Shown here in pieces: positions 8,865 through 17,321 of a DNA stretch of 64,000 nt (position 1 is its first letter; each line of letters starts with the position of its first letter). Below the pieces are notes generated by a model. It had not been told where the DNA came from, did not search any database, and saw nothing but the letters and a program-made list of their open reading frames with translations. Origin of the DNA: Dechloromonas denitrificans (lineage in GTDB: Bacteria; Pseudomonadota; Gammaproteobacteria; Burkholderiales; Rhodocyclaceae); the NCBI RefSeq assembly GCF_020510685.1, contig NZ_CP075185.1:868001-932000 (forward strand), given 5' to 3'. The position numbers and the translations under genes were made by a program.

Positions 8865-9040
8865 TGTTTAAGTGCTCACTTGGCTGTCTTTGTTGAGGTG
8901 ACCAGGTACATGACTTCGGAGTATGTCATTCGGAAAAAATAGATCCGCCATTTATTGTCACTTTGATTTGCCCGCTCGGAGGCTTCGTCTCCATATAAAT
9001 AGCACAGGCACTCAGCGGTGAGCAGGTGGCCGGCAATAAG

Positions 9041-10510
9041 CTATTTCCCAAACGTTTGTTGTGCTATCCAAGTATTTAACGTGCCGGTCAGGTCGTTAAC
9101 CAATAACCCTTGTCTTCCCGCTACCCAGCCATGAATCGGCCCATCCGGGCGTTTCGCCAACACGTCACCGATCAGTGCTTCAGCAGTCACGTGGTCGTTA
9201 ATCAGCCCGAGTTCATCCTGTAATTGCGACAGTGCAGCAAGGTAGGGCGGGAGGCGCTTGCTGGGTAGCAATGGGGCGAAAAATTCCAGGGTGTAGCGCA
9301 GCTTCTTGAAGCTGATCCGCATCCGATGGCGTTCTTCCGGGCTGAGTGTCGCGTGTCGGGTGGCGAGTTTTCTGGCGCGCCGGGCGTGGCTGGCGATGCG
9401 TTCGGCGGCAAATTCCTTGAGCGGCATCGGCAAGGTGTCGGTGAGAGCGTAGATTGCCGATGTGAATTCGACCAGCAGGCGGGGATATTCGCTGACGGCG
9501 AGCAGGCGGATGATCGAGCGGCGGGCACTTTTGGCGCGCTGGCGGGCTTCGTTGCGCAGGCGTTTGATGTCGCGGTTATCGGGGAAGGCGGCCTGGATGG
9601 GCGGCAGGGTTTCTTCGAGAAAGACGTCCCAGTTGCGGGCATCGCCGAGCGCGCTGGCCAGCGTCTGCCAGGTCTGGCCGTAGGCCGTGACAAATTCCGG
9701 CGGCAGGACGGGGGCGAAGAGTTTGATCGCCGAACGCAGCCGTCGCAAGGCAACGCGGGCCTGGTGGATGAATTCGGCTTCGCCTCCCGCAAGCAGGCCA
9801 TTTTCATTGCGCTGAAAGTGTTCGAGGCAGCCGAGGGCGATGCTGCGGAAGGCTTCGACCGGTGTCATTTGCCCGTTGATGGTTGCCGCTTTGGCCTTGA
9901 ACGGGCTGGGCGGCACCTTGTTGTACAGGTTGTAGCCGCGCTCGGCCTTGCTGGCGATGGCCGGGTGGAGGTCGAGTTGTTCCTGCAGTTTGCGGGTCAG
10001 GCCGAAGATGTCGTCGATCTTGCCGGAGAGCAGCTCGAGCTCGATTTCGCAGATCGGCGTGCTGTTGCCCCGGCTTTCGATATTGCCGCGATCAACCGCC
10101 AATTCGATCAGGGATTCGCCAAACGGGACGTTCCAGATCTGCCGCCGGAAGTCGGTGGTGAAGATCGGTTCGAGGTCGCCGGTCGATTGTTCGAGGAATT
10201 GGCGCAGATCATCGGCGTCGACATGGCTGAAGTCGAATACACCCGGCGTGGCTTGGGCTTCCCACTCGCTGCGCATGGCCAGGCCGCCGCTCGCCGGTTC
10301 GGCGGATTTGACGGTGAGCAGCCACTGCCAGCCTTTCTTGCGGAAACGGACCGCGATGCGTTTGGCCTGCAGGTCGAGTTTCGGCGTGTCGAAATAGGTA
10401 TTCAGCAAGTGTTGCTTTTGTGGCTTGATGCCGGCAAGCAGCGGGTGGCTTGCCAGCTTCTTGGCGGTCTTCGCTGTGAGTTGCAGCTTTAACTCGATTT
10501 CGATGCTCAT
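9041..10510 (-). CDS. CYTH and CHAD domain protein (inorganic triphosphatase type)
   Basis: A 489-residue cytoplasmic protein. The N-terminal CYTH domain (about residues 1-200) opens with the signature EIELKL at 4-9 and keeps the alternating basic and acidic residues that line the triphosphate tunnel. The C-terminal CHAD domain (about 215-485) is an all-helical bundle with many conserved His and Arg (QARVALRRLRSAIKLF, HRMRISFKKLRY). CYTH/CHAD proteins hydrolyse inorganic triphosphate and CHAD domains bind polyphosphate. The ATG lies 6 bp after the lapD stop, so it is the third gene of a lapG-lapD-CYTH/CHAD operon. A link between adhesin control and polyphosphate is inferred from that arrangement only. 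Confidence 0.88.
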   Translation of the reverse strand: MSIEIELKLQLTAKTAKKLASHPLLAGIKPQKQHLLNTYFDTPKLDLQAKRIAVRFRKKGWQWLLTVKSAEPASGGLAMRSEWEAQATPGVFDFSHVDADDLRQFLEQSTGDLEPIFTTDFRRQIWNVPFGESLIELAVDRGNIESRGNSTPICEIELELLSGKIDDIFGLTRKLQEQLDLHPAIASKAERGYNLYNKVPPSPFKAKAATINGQMTPVEAFRSIALGCLEHFQRNENGLLAGGEAEFIHQARVALRRLRSAIKLFAPVLPPEFVTAYGQTWQTLASALGDARNWDVFLEETLPPIQAAFPDNRDIKRLRNEARQRAKSARRSIIRLLAVSEYPRLLVEFTSAIYALTDTLPMPLKEFAAERIASHARRARKLATRHATLSPEERHRMRISFKKLRYTLEFFAPLLPSKRLPPYLAALSQLQDELGLINDHVTAEALIGDVLAKRPDGPIHGWVAGRQGLLVNDLTGTLNTWIAQQTFGK

Positions 10511-10516
10511 GTCGGC

Positions 10517-12430
10517 TTAGTTCCTTGGCACGGCTGGGCCGGTGGCGCCGTCAAAGCCCAGGTCGGGCAGGGTGGCGAGCTCTTCGGCGGTTTGCACGCC
10601 TTCGGCGATTACGGTCAGGCCGATATTATGCGCGATGCTGCACAATCCTTTGAGGAATGCCTGATTCCCTTGCTGGGTATCGATGGCCCGGACGAAACTG
10701 CCATCGACCTTGAGATAGTCGAGGCCGATGTCATGCAGGCGGCCGATTTCACTGAAACGCCGGCCAAAGTGTTCGATTCCGAGACGGCAACCCAGCGGCC
10801 GCAGCGTATTGCAGAAGGCCTGGAATTCGGCAAAGTGCTGGAAGGCGCCGACTTCCGAAACTTCCAGCCAGAGCCGAGGGGCCAGTTCCTTGCGGGCAGC
10901 GATCAGCGATTGCAGACGGCTGCGGAAGCTGGCGACGAGAATCGACTCGCCGGAGAGGTTGACCGCCACAGCCGCGGCGCCGGCGGCAATGCGCTCCAGC
11001 GCCAGCCGGACGGCGGCGAGGTCGAGTTCGGTGGTCATCGAGAGACGCGAGGCCATCGGCATGAAGCTGCCGGCCGCCAGCCATTCGCCGCCTTCGCTGG
11101 CTTGCAGGCGAAGCGGGCATTCAAGGTGGAGCAGTTGGCCGCTGTTGCCGGCGACCGGAAATTCGATCAGGCGCAGGCGCTGGGTTTCGATGGCGCCGTC
11201 GAGCAGCTTCTTCCAGTCGGCATTCGACGTGGTGCGCTGCTCGCCGCTGATTTCGGCGCGGCACCAGGCCAGATTTCCCTGGCCCTCGGCCGTCGCCAGC
11301 GCGGCATCGAGCCGGGAAAACAGGCTGCCAATGCTCTGGCCGTGCAGATAAAGGCCGCTGGCGAGGTGACCGACCTGTTCGCTGTCGATCATCCCGGCCG
11401 CCACCAGATCGCGCAAGGCGTCGAGCAGCTTTGTGGCGGGCTGGCTCGGGTCCTGGACGCCCGGCAGCAGCAGGGCAAAATCGGCACCGTTCAGGCGAGC
11501 CGCCGCGGCGCCCGGCTTGTCGGCCGCGAGTTCCTGCAGGGTGGCACCGAGCCGGCGGAGCAGGGCGTCGGCCGTCTCGCGTCCGGCCCGCCGGTTGATG
11601 CCGGCCAAGTCCGCCAGGCGGAGGAGCAGCAGGCTGCCGGTCGGGGCGGCATCGTCGTCGCTCAGCGCGGCATCCAGCTGATTGAGGAAGAACGCCCGGT
11701 TGGCGAGGCCGGTCAGGCTGTCGAGCGTCGCTTCGCGGCGCAGCTTGTCGAGCCGCGCAGCCTCCTCGGCGAACATCGCATTCAGCCGGTCGACCATGGC
11801 ATTCATTGCACTGGCCACGCTTTTCAGTTCCGGCGTCGATGGCACGGCGATGCTGACGAAGCGTCGTTCGCTGATTGCCTGTGCCTGGCCGACCACGGCA
11901 TCAAGCGGCCGCTTAATGCGGCGTAGCACCTGCATGCCGAGCAGGCCCATGATGGCGCCACCGCCAATGAACCAGAGCAGCAGATTGATCGCGCCACGCC
12001 AGAGTTCGCGGTAGGCGAACTGGCTGTGGCTGACCAGCTCGACCGTTCCGAACTGGTTCCAGCCGTTGGAAACCTGGGCCTGGCCGGGCTGCGATTCGAT
12101 CGGGAAAACCTTGACGAACCAGGCCGGAGCATCGCCAGCCGCAGGCGGGCTGAGCTTTTCGATCATCACCTTGCCTTCCGGGTCGATCAGGCGCACGGCA
12201 GCGTATTGGCCACTGTCGAAAACAGCGGCCACCTGGAGTTCGACGGTGACCGGGTCCTTGTCGAGTTGCGACATCGAGAGCGCCAGCGAGGCGGCATTGT
12301 CGTTGTTCTTGATCGCCAATTGCTGCGTCAGATATTGCCGGGCGGTCAGCATGCTGGCCACGAAGCTGCCGGCGAAGGCGATGATGGTGCTCGCGATGAC
12401 GGCGAGCCAGAGTTGTCGAAATAGGGACAT
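10517..12430 (-). CDS. lapD: LapD-type c-di-GMP receptor, degenerate GGDEF/EAL
   Basis: Inner-membrane c-di-GMP receptor of 637 residues that holds the periplasmic protease LapG when c-di-GMP is high. The order is: membrane helix (about 5-27), periplasmic LapD/MoxY sensor domain (about 28-150), second helix (about 150-172), HAMP, GGDEF and EAL. Both catalytic sites are degraded: the GGDEF site reads NGADF and the EAL motif reads ECP, so it should bind but not turn over c-di-GMP. Parts of the EAL fold remain (YLKVDGSFV, IAEGVQT). The ATG at 12430 is chosen because GAGGTAATCACC precedes it and the lapG stop is 10 bp upstream; longer frames run into lapG. Family identity is strong because of the adjacent lapG and lapE. 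Confidence 0.93.
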   Translation of the reverse strand: MSLFRQLWLAVIASTIIAFAGSFVASMLTARQYLTQQLAIKNNDNAASLALSMSQLDKDPVTVELQVAAVFDSGQYAAVRLIDPEGKVMIEKLSPPAAGDAPAWFVKVFPIESQPGQAQVSNGWNQFGTVELVSHSQFAYRELWRGAINLLLWFIGGGAIMGLLGMQVLRRIKRPLDAVVGQAQAISERRFVSIAVPSTPELKSVASAMNAMVDRLNAMFAEEAARLDKLRREATLDSLTGLANRAFFLNQLDAALSDDDAAPTGSLLLLRLADLAGINRRAGRETADALLRRLGATLQELAADKPGAAAARLNGADFALLLPGVQDPSQPATKLLDALRDLVAAGMIDSEQVGHLASGLYLHGQSIGSLFSRLDAALATAEGQGNLAWCRAEISGEQRTTSNADWKKLLDGAIETQRLRLIEFPVAGNSGQLLHLECPLRLQASEGGEWLAAGSFMPMASRLSMTTELDLAAVRLALERIAAGAAAVAVNLSGESILVASFRSRLQSLIAARKELAPRLWLEVSEVGAFQHFAEFQAFCNTLRPLGCRLGIEHFGRRFSEIGRLHDIGLDYLKVDGSFVRAIDTQQGNQAFLKGLCSIAHNIGLTVIAEGVQTAEELATLPDLGFDGATGPAVPRN

Positions 12431-12440
12431 GGTGATTACC

Positions 12441-13169
12441 TCACTCGAAGCTTTCGGCGCGCGCTCGTGCCAGCAAGTCCTGCCAGCGCGAGAGATTGCT
12501 CTTGCTGGACTGGTTGCCGGTACCCTGCCAAAGGCCCGCACTGTTAAAACTGAAAATAGGGGCAAGATCCGTCCGTCGCGAGGCCGGGCGAATCTCGGTA
12601 TTCAGGTTGTCGAGGACCAGCGGGTCGGCATTCGGTGTGGCGTAATAAGCCAGAACCATGTGCGCCTGCAGAGTCGGCCCGGCCGGGCCTTCTTGCCGGG
12701 CCTTGACATAAACGAGCCGGAGTTTGCTGACTGGAATGCCGAGGTCGAGCAGCGAGTAGTACTTGGCAATCGAAAAGTCTTCGCAATCGCCGCGCCCCTG
12801 GCCAATCAGCTCGATCGGGGTCGCCCAGTAATCGGTTTGCCCCCAGATGCTGGTGTCGTCGTCAAAGACGATCCGCCGATTGAAGAAATCGTTGACCCGG
12901 CGCAGTTTGTCCGGCTCGGCGGCATTTTTTCCATTGGCCAGCATTTTCTGCCAATCGGCCAGAAGCCCTGCCTGGCCGGGGCCGAAGCGACTGATCAGGA
13001 CTTGTTGCAAACGATCGAAATCCAGGCCGAATGCTGTCTCAAGGCCGCACAGAGCCAGCCCGCCAGTCAGGGCGCCAATGACCAGCAAGCGGGACAGCAC
13101 AGGGCTCTGAGATAAATACTTCAAATCATTCGATTCTTGGCGGCGAGTGCGGAATATTACACATTCCAA
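12441..13169 (-). CDS. lapG: LapG-type periplasmic cysteine protease
   Basis: A transglutaminase-like cysteine protease that cuts the N-terminal retention module of large RTX adhesins when not held by LapD. With the TTG at 13169 as start the protein has 242 residues. The catalytic triad is Cys129 (GDCED), His170 (AHMVL) and Asp187 (LVLDNLN), and an acidic cluster (FDDD, 102-105) fits the calcium site. A hydrophobic export segment covers about residues 24-48. The start is uncertain: a GTG at residue 24 would give a typical short signal peptide, and none of the candidates has a strong ribosome site. It is the first gene of the operon with lapD. No adhesin substrate is encoded in this window. 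Confidence 0.92.
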   Translation of the reverse strand: MECVIFRTRRQESNDLKYLSQSPVLSRLLVIGALTGGLALCGLETAFGLDFDRLQQVLISRFGPGQAGLLADWQKMLANGKNAAEPDKLRRVNDFFNRRIVFDDDTSIWGQTDYWATPIELIGQGRGDCEDFSIAKYYSLLDLGIPVSKLRLVYVKARQEGPAGPTLQAHMVLAYYATPNADPLVLDNLNTEIRPASRRTDLAPIFSFNSAGLWQGTGNQSSKSNLSRWQDLLARARAESFE

Positions 13170-13184
13170 TAGTCAGGGTATCCC

Positions 13185-13190
13185 TACAAT
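13185..13190 (+). promoter_or_regulatory. possible -10 element for the TolC-family gene
   Basis: TACAAT lies 31 bp before the ATG at 13221 in the 51-bp gap between lapG and the TolC gene. A weak ATTCCA could serve as -35 at 16-bp spacing. The leader AAATTATCCCCTT has no Shine-Dalgarno sequence. Confidence 0.3.
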
Positions 13191-13220
13191 CGGCTCAAAT
13201 AAATTTTAAATTATCCCCTT

Positions 13221-14741
13221 ATGACCTCCCCCAAAGTCCTCTCTTTACTGATTTGCCTCGTTTTCCCCGCCATCGCTCCGGCCGCCGACCTTCCGTCGAC
13301 CTTGAAAGAGGTAGCCCAGCAAGCGGTATTGAACAGTCCGGAAGTCACCTCGAAGTGGCATAACTACAAGGCGGCCGAGGAAGAAATCGGCGTCGCCCGC
13401 GGCGGCTACTTCCCGCGCGTTGATCTGACGGCCGGCGGTGGCCGGGAAAGCCTCAAGCAGCCGCCAAGCAACCAGCGAAACGATTACTCGCGCAATGGCT
13501 ACCTGCTCAGCCTGAACCAGATGCTTTTCGATGGCTTTGCTACCCGCAACGAAGTTCGTCGTCTCGACAAAGCCCGCCTGGTCCGCTATTACGAACTGCT
13601 CGACGCCTCCGAAACCGTCGCCCTCGAAGCGGCGCGGGCCTATCTTGATGTGCTGCGCTACCGTTTTCTGGTCAATCTGGCCGAAGACAACTACGTTCAG
13701 CACAAGGCCACTCAGGAACAACTTCTCCGGCGCACCCAGTCCGGCGTCGGCCGTCGCGTCGACCTCGAACAGGCGGGCAGCCGCCTGGCCTTGGCCGAAA
13801 TCAACCTGACCACAGAAACCGCCAACCTGCACGACGTCTCGGCGCGCTACCAGCGCCTGGTCGGCAGCCTGCCCCCGGGCGTCGTCATTCCCCCCGGTCA
13901 GCTCGGCAGCGGTGTTCCAGTTAACCCGAAAGTCGCCCTCGATGCGCTCTACAAGAACAATCCGGCTCTGCTCGCCGCCATTGAAAACACCGAAGCTGCC
14001 CAGTACGACATCAACGCCCGGCGTGCTGCCTATTCTCCCCGGCTCGATTTCCGGGCGCGGACCGACAACACCAGCAATTACCTTGGTGTCGATGGCGACC
14101 GCAATTACAACGTCGCCGAGCTGGTTGTCAGCTGGAATCTGTTCAATGGCGGCGCGGACCGGGCTCGCGAAAAGCAGTACGTTGAACGCAAGAATCTCGC
14201 CCTCGACCTGCGCGAAAAGGCCTGCCGCGATACTCGGCAGACCTTGCTCATCGCCTATAACGACGTGCAGCGCCTGAAGCAACAAACCAACTATCTTGCC
14301 ACCCAGGTCAGCCTGCTCGAGAAGACGCGCGATGCCTACCGGGATCAGTTCAACGTCGGCCAGCGAACCCTGCTCGACCTGCTCGATACCGAAAACGAAC
14401 TGCTCAGTGCCCGGCGCAATGCGGTCAACGCCGATTCCGACCTGAGTCTTTCCTACCTCCGGACCTATGCCGGCATGGGGACGCTGCTCCAGACGCTTGG
14501 CTTGCAAAAGCTCGACAGCCGCGATCCGGAATCCGGCGAGCTTGCTCAGGCTGATGTCAGCCAGCTCTGCCCCAGCGAAGCCATCGCCGCCGCGGCACCG
14601 GACCGTGAGGCACTCAACGCCCGCGCCATGGCCTTGCTTGACAGCAAGCCGGCGGTTGTCCCGGTGCCTGTCCAGGTGTTGCGTCCGGAAAAGCGCATTG
14701 ACCCCGCGGAGCAAGCCCCGGGGCGTCGCATGGGGCAGTAA
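13221..14741 (+). CDS. lapE: TolC-family outer-membrane channel (LapE type)
   Basis: Outer-membrane component of a type I secretion system, 506 residues. A signal peptide ends near residue 21 (APAADLPS). The two TolC repeat halves follow, with periplasmic helices and the typical segments GGYFPRVDL, SLNQMLFDGF and VSWNLFNGG. A C-terminal tail of about 70 residues rich in Pro, Ala and Arg extends past the channel core. It diverges from lapG with 51 bp between start codons, which supports it as the exit duct for the adhesin controlled by LapD and LapG. The inner-membrane ATPase and adaptor are not in the window. No Shine-Dalgarno sequence is visible before the ATG, which is unusual here. Confidence 0.9.
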   Translation: MTSPKVLSLLICLVFPAIAPAADLPSTLKEVAQQAVLNSPEVTSKWHNYKAAEEEIGVARGGYFPRVDLTAGGGRESLKQPPSNQRNDYSRNGYLLSLNQMLFDGFATRNEVRRLDKARLVRYYELLDASETVALEAARAYLDVLRYRFLVNLAEDNYVQHKATQEQLLRRTQSGVGRRVDLEQAGSRLALAEINLTTETANLHDVSARYQRLVGSLPPGVVIPPGQLGSGVPVNPKVALDALYKNNPALLAAIENTEAAQYDINARRAAYSPRLDFRARTDNTSNYLGVDGDRNYNVAELVVSWNLFNGGADRAREKQYVERKNLALDLREKACRDTRQTLLIAYNDVQRLKQQTNYLATQVSLLEKTRDAYRDQFNVGQRTLLDLLDTENELLSARRNAVNADSDLSLSYLRTYAGMGTLLQTLGLQKLDSRDPESGELAQADVSQLCPSEAIAAAAPDREALNARAMALLDSKPAVVPVPVQVLRPEKRIDPAEQAPGRRMGQ

Positions 14742-14771
14742 CAAGCCTCTCGGGCGGCGCGATAAACCATG

Positions 14772-14804
14772 AAAAAGGCCCTGCGTTTGATGCAGGGCCT
14801 TTTT
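14772..14804. terminator. bidirectional rho-independent terminator
   Basis: A strong hairpin with stem AAAAAGGCCCTGC (14772-14784) and its complement GCAGGGCCTTTTT (14792-14804) around a 7-base loop. It lies between the convergent TolC and PEBP genes and has U-runs for both strands. Confidence 0.92.
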
Positions 14805-14819
14805 GCTGATGGGTGCCAG

Positions 14820-15449
14820 TCAGTCTTGCAGTGCCGAATTCAGCGTGTAAGTGCCGGTCAGGCAGGCTTCGGCCAGAACATGACCCTGAATGGTGGCACG
14901 GACTTCCGGTCCGCCAAATTTTCCTTCGACGGGCAGTGTTTCGATATCCAGCGCATAGACGGTAAAGACGTAGCGGTGGACGATTTCATCGTTCCACGGC
15001 GGGCACGGGCCATCGTAGCCGTAGTAGTCGCCGCTCATGTCGTGATCGCCAGCGAACCAGTTGGTGTAATTGTTGATTCCCTGCCGACTGCCCCGGCTGG
15101 TCTGTGGCCCCGGTTTGCCACGCGGCGTCACGTCGTGACTGAATTCGCCTTCGTTGATGGCGTTGACGGAAGCTGGCAGATCAATCAGCACCCAGTGAAA
15201 GAAGTCGACGCGGGGCAATGAGGCGGGAATGGTGCGGCCGTCTTGGTTGACATCGTCGCCCTGGCTCGGGACATCGGGGTCGTGGCAGATCAAGGCAAAG
15301 GATTTGGTGTCAGCCGGTACATCGATCCAGGCAAGTTGCGGGTTGAGGTTCTTGCCCAGACAAACGTGATGGGCCGGATCGGGAATGCAAAAGGAAAACT
15401 CGCCGGGAATTTTTTGCCCGTCGGCGAAGCTGGTGCTGGTCAGTTTCAT
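14820..15449 (-). CDS. YbhB/YbcL-type phosphatidylethanolamine-binding (PEBP) family protein
   Basis: A 209-residue cytoplasmic protein of the bacterial PEBP (Raf kinase inhibitor-like) family. Family segments seen are NPQLAW, ICHDPDVPSQ, FFHWVLIDLP, GPCPPWNDE and HRYVFTVYALD, which form the small anion-binding pocket. The ATG at 15449 has AGGAGATGC just before it; the longer frame would intrude into murJ. It follows the murJ stop by 14 bp on the same strand, so the two are probably co-transcribed. The biological role of bacterial PEBP proteins is not settled, and the murJ context does not resolve it. Confidence 0.88.
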   Translation of the reverse strand: MKLTSTSFADGQKIPGEFSFCIPDPAHHVCLGKNLNPQLAWIDVPADTKSFALICHDPDVPSQGDDVNQDGRTIPASLPRVDFFHWVLIDLPASVNAINEGEFSHDVTPRGKPGPQTSRGSRQGINNYTNWFAGDHDMSGDYYGYDGPCPPWNDEIVHRYVFTVYALDIETLPVEGKFGGPEVRATIQGHVLAEACLTGTYTLNSALQD

Positions 15450-15463
15450 CGATGCATCTCCTG

Positions 15464-17014
15464 TTATGTCGCCGCCCGGCGTTTGAAGTCGCGCAGGCGG
15501 AAGCCGAGAATCCACAGTGTAGCGAAATAGGCCGCCATGCCAAGCACTACCAGCCATGAAAGATGGATGATCCGATCAAGCGTGCCACCCTGCAACCACC
15601 CGCTTTCCTGGCCCATGGCGAACCACAGGGCAAGGGCCATGACGGTCATCGCGCCGATCAGCTTGAGGACGAAGCCGAGCCAGCCGGGTTGCGGCGTGTA
15701 GATGTTGTGCCGGCGCAGGCCGCGATAGAGCAAGCCGGCATTCAGGCAGGCGGCCAGGCCGATCGAAAGGGCGAGACCGGCATGACCGATCCAGCCGATG
15801 AAAAGCAGGTTCATGACCTGGGTGGCGAAGAGGGAAATCAAGGCAATGCGAACCGGGGTCCTGACGTTCTGGCGGGCATAAAATCCCGGGGCCAGGACCT
15901 TGACCAGTATCAGTCCGGTCAGTCCGACCGCGTAGGCGACCAGCGCCTCGCGGGTGCGGAACACGTCATCCACCGAAAAGGCGCCGTGGAAGAACAGGGT
16001 GGCGATCAAGGGCACGGCCAGTATGGCCAGGGCGACCGCGGCCGGGGCGGCCAGCAGCAAGGTCAGGCGCAGGCCCCAGTCGAGCAGCTTTGAGTATTCG
16101 CCGTGATTCTCGCTGGCGTGATAGCGCGACAGCGAAGGCAGCAGGATGGTGCCAAGAGCAGCTCCCAACAGGCCGGACGGGAATTCCATCAGGCGGTCGG
16201 CGTAGTAGAGCCAGGAAACGCTGCCGGTCTTGAGAAAAGACGCAAAAATGGTGTTGATCAACAGGCTGATCTGCGACACCGAAACGCCGATCAGGGCCGG
16301 TCCCATCAGGGTCAGAATCCGGCGCACTCCGGGGTCGGCCCAGGCCGCGCGCCAGTTCAGCGAAGGCCGCGGCAGCATGGCAATTTTCTTGAGCGCCGGG
16401 ATCTGGATGGCCAGTTGCAGCAGGCCGCCGAGAAAAACTGCCCAGGCCAGCACGAGGACTGGCGGGTCGAAATAGGGGGCCGCGAACAATGCCATGCCGA
16501 TGAAGGCAATGTTCAGCAGCACCGGGGTGAAGGCCGGCAGCGCGAAGCGGCTCCAGGTATTGAGAATGCCGCCGGAGAGCGCGACCAGGGACATGAACAG
16601 GATGTACGGAAAGGTGATCCGGGTGAGTGTTACGGTCAGTTCGAACTTGCCGGCGTCGGCGGCGAAACCGGGGGCGGAAATCCAGACCAGCACGGGTGCC
16701 GTGGCAATGCCGATGGCTGTGACGAGGAACAGGGCCATGGCCAGCAGGCTGGCGACATGGTCGATCAGTCCGTGGGTTTCGTCATCGCCGCGCTTGTTTT
16801 TGTATTCGCCGAGTATCGGCACGAAAGCCTGCGAGAAAGCGCCCTCGGCAAACATCCGGCGGAGCAGGTTGGGCAGCTTGAAGGCGACGAAAAATGCATC
16901 GGTCGCCAGGCCGGCACCAAATGCCCGGGCAATCACGAAGTCCCGGACGAAACCGAGTATGCGGGAGAGGAGTGTCATACCGCTGACCGTGGCCAGCGCG
17001 CGGAGCAGATTCAT
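15464..17014 (-). CDS. murJ: lipid II flippase MurJ
   Basis: An inner-membrane MOP-superfamily flippase of 516 residues that moves lipid II across the membrane for peptidoglycan synthesis. The N-terminus is canonical: [15 protein letters not shown], then [22 protein letters not shown], with the conserved Arg residues that line the central cavity. About 14 membrane segments can be counted. The ATG at 17014 begins directly before the first helix. It is the first gene of a two-gene unit with the PEBP gene. Length and sequence are normal for betaproteobacterial MurJ. Confidence 0.96.
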   Translation of the reverse strand: MNLLRALATVSGMTLLSRILGFVRDFVIARAFGAGLATDAFFVAFKLPNLLRRMFAEGAFSQAFVPILGEYKNKRGDDETHGLIDHVASLLAMALFLVTAIGIATAPVLVWISAPGFAADAGKFELTVTLTRITFPYILFMSLVALSGGILNTWSRFALPAFTPVLLNIAFIGMALFAAPYFDPPVLVLAWAVFLGGLLQLAIQIPALKKIAMLPRPSLNWRAAWADPGVRRILTLMGPALIGVSVSQISLLINTIFASFLKTGSVSWLYYADRLMEFPSGLLGAALGTILLPSLSRYHASENHGEYSKLLDWGLRLTLLLAAPAAVALAILAVPLIATLFFHGAFSVDDVFRTREALVAYAVGLTGLILVKVLAPGFYARQNVRTPVRIALISLFATQVMNLLFIGWIGHAGLALSIGLAACLNAGLLYRGLRRHNIYTPQPGWLGFVLKLIGAMTVMALALWFAMGQESGWLQGGTLDRIIHLSWLVVLGMAAYFATLWILGFRLRDFKRRAAT

Positions 17015-17129
17015 CGGTGGGAAATGTGGCTTGCACGGGAGGGCGAAAGAGCCGTGATTCTACGCTGTGCCGCATCAATCGGACGGCCGGGCGAGTGGGT
17101 AAGGTTTTGACGGCAACGGGCGTCGGAAA

Positions 17130-17158
17130 AGAAAAAGCCCACCGCTGAGGGTGGGCTA
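17130..17158 (-). terminator. rho-independent terminator downstream of tRNA-Thr
   Basis: Read on the minus strand, AGCCCACC pairs with GGTGGGCT around a short CTCAGC loop and is followed by TTTTTCTTTT. It begins 7 bp after the tRNA 3' end and would end its transcription before murJ. Confidence 0.85.
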
Positions 17159-17164
17159 TTCAGA

Positions 17165-17240
17165 TGGTGCCGCTTGCCGGAATCGAACTGGCGACCTTTT
17201 CATTACGAATGAACTGCTCTACCAACTGAGCTAAAGCGGC
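17165..17240 (-). tRNA. tRNA-Thr (anticodon CGT)
   Basis: A 76-base cloverleaf on the minus strand with encoded CCA. The acceptor stem GCCGCTT/AAGCGGC is perfect, the D arm is GCTC/GAGC, and the anticodon loop TTCGTAA gives CGU, reading ACG (Thr). The T loop is TTCGATT. Two stem positions are mismatched: G27 opposite A43 in the anticodon stem and A52 opposite C62 in the T stem. No integrase or attachment repeat is seen beside it. Confidence 0.93.
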
Positions 17241-17321
17241 TTCCAAGGGCGCGGATAATACAATACGACTGGCGTTCGGGCAAGCAGCAGAGGCCGGGGC
17301 TGCGCGTTTGTCAGTCTTTAT

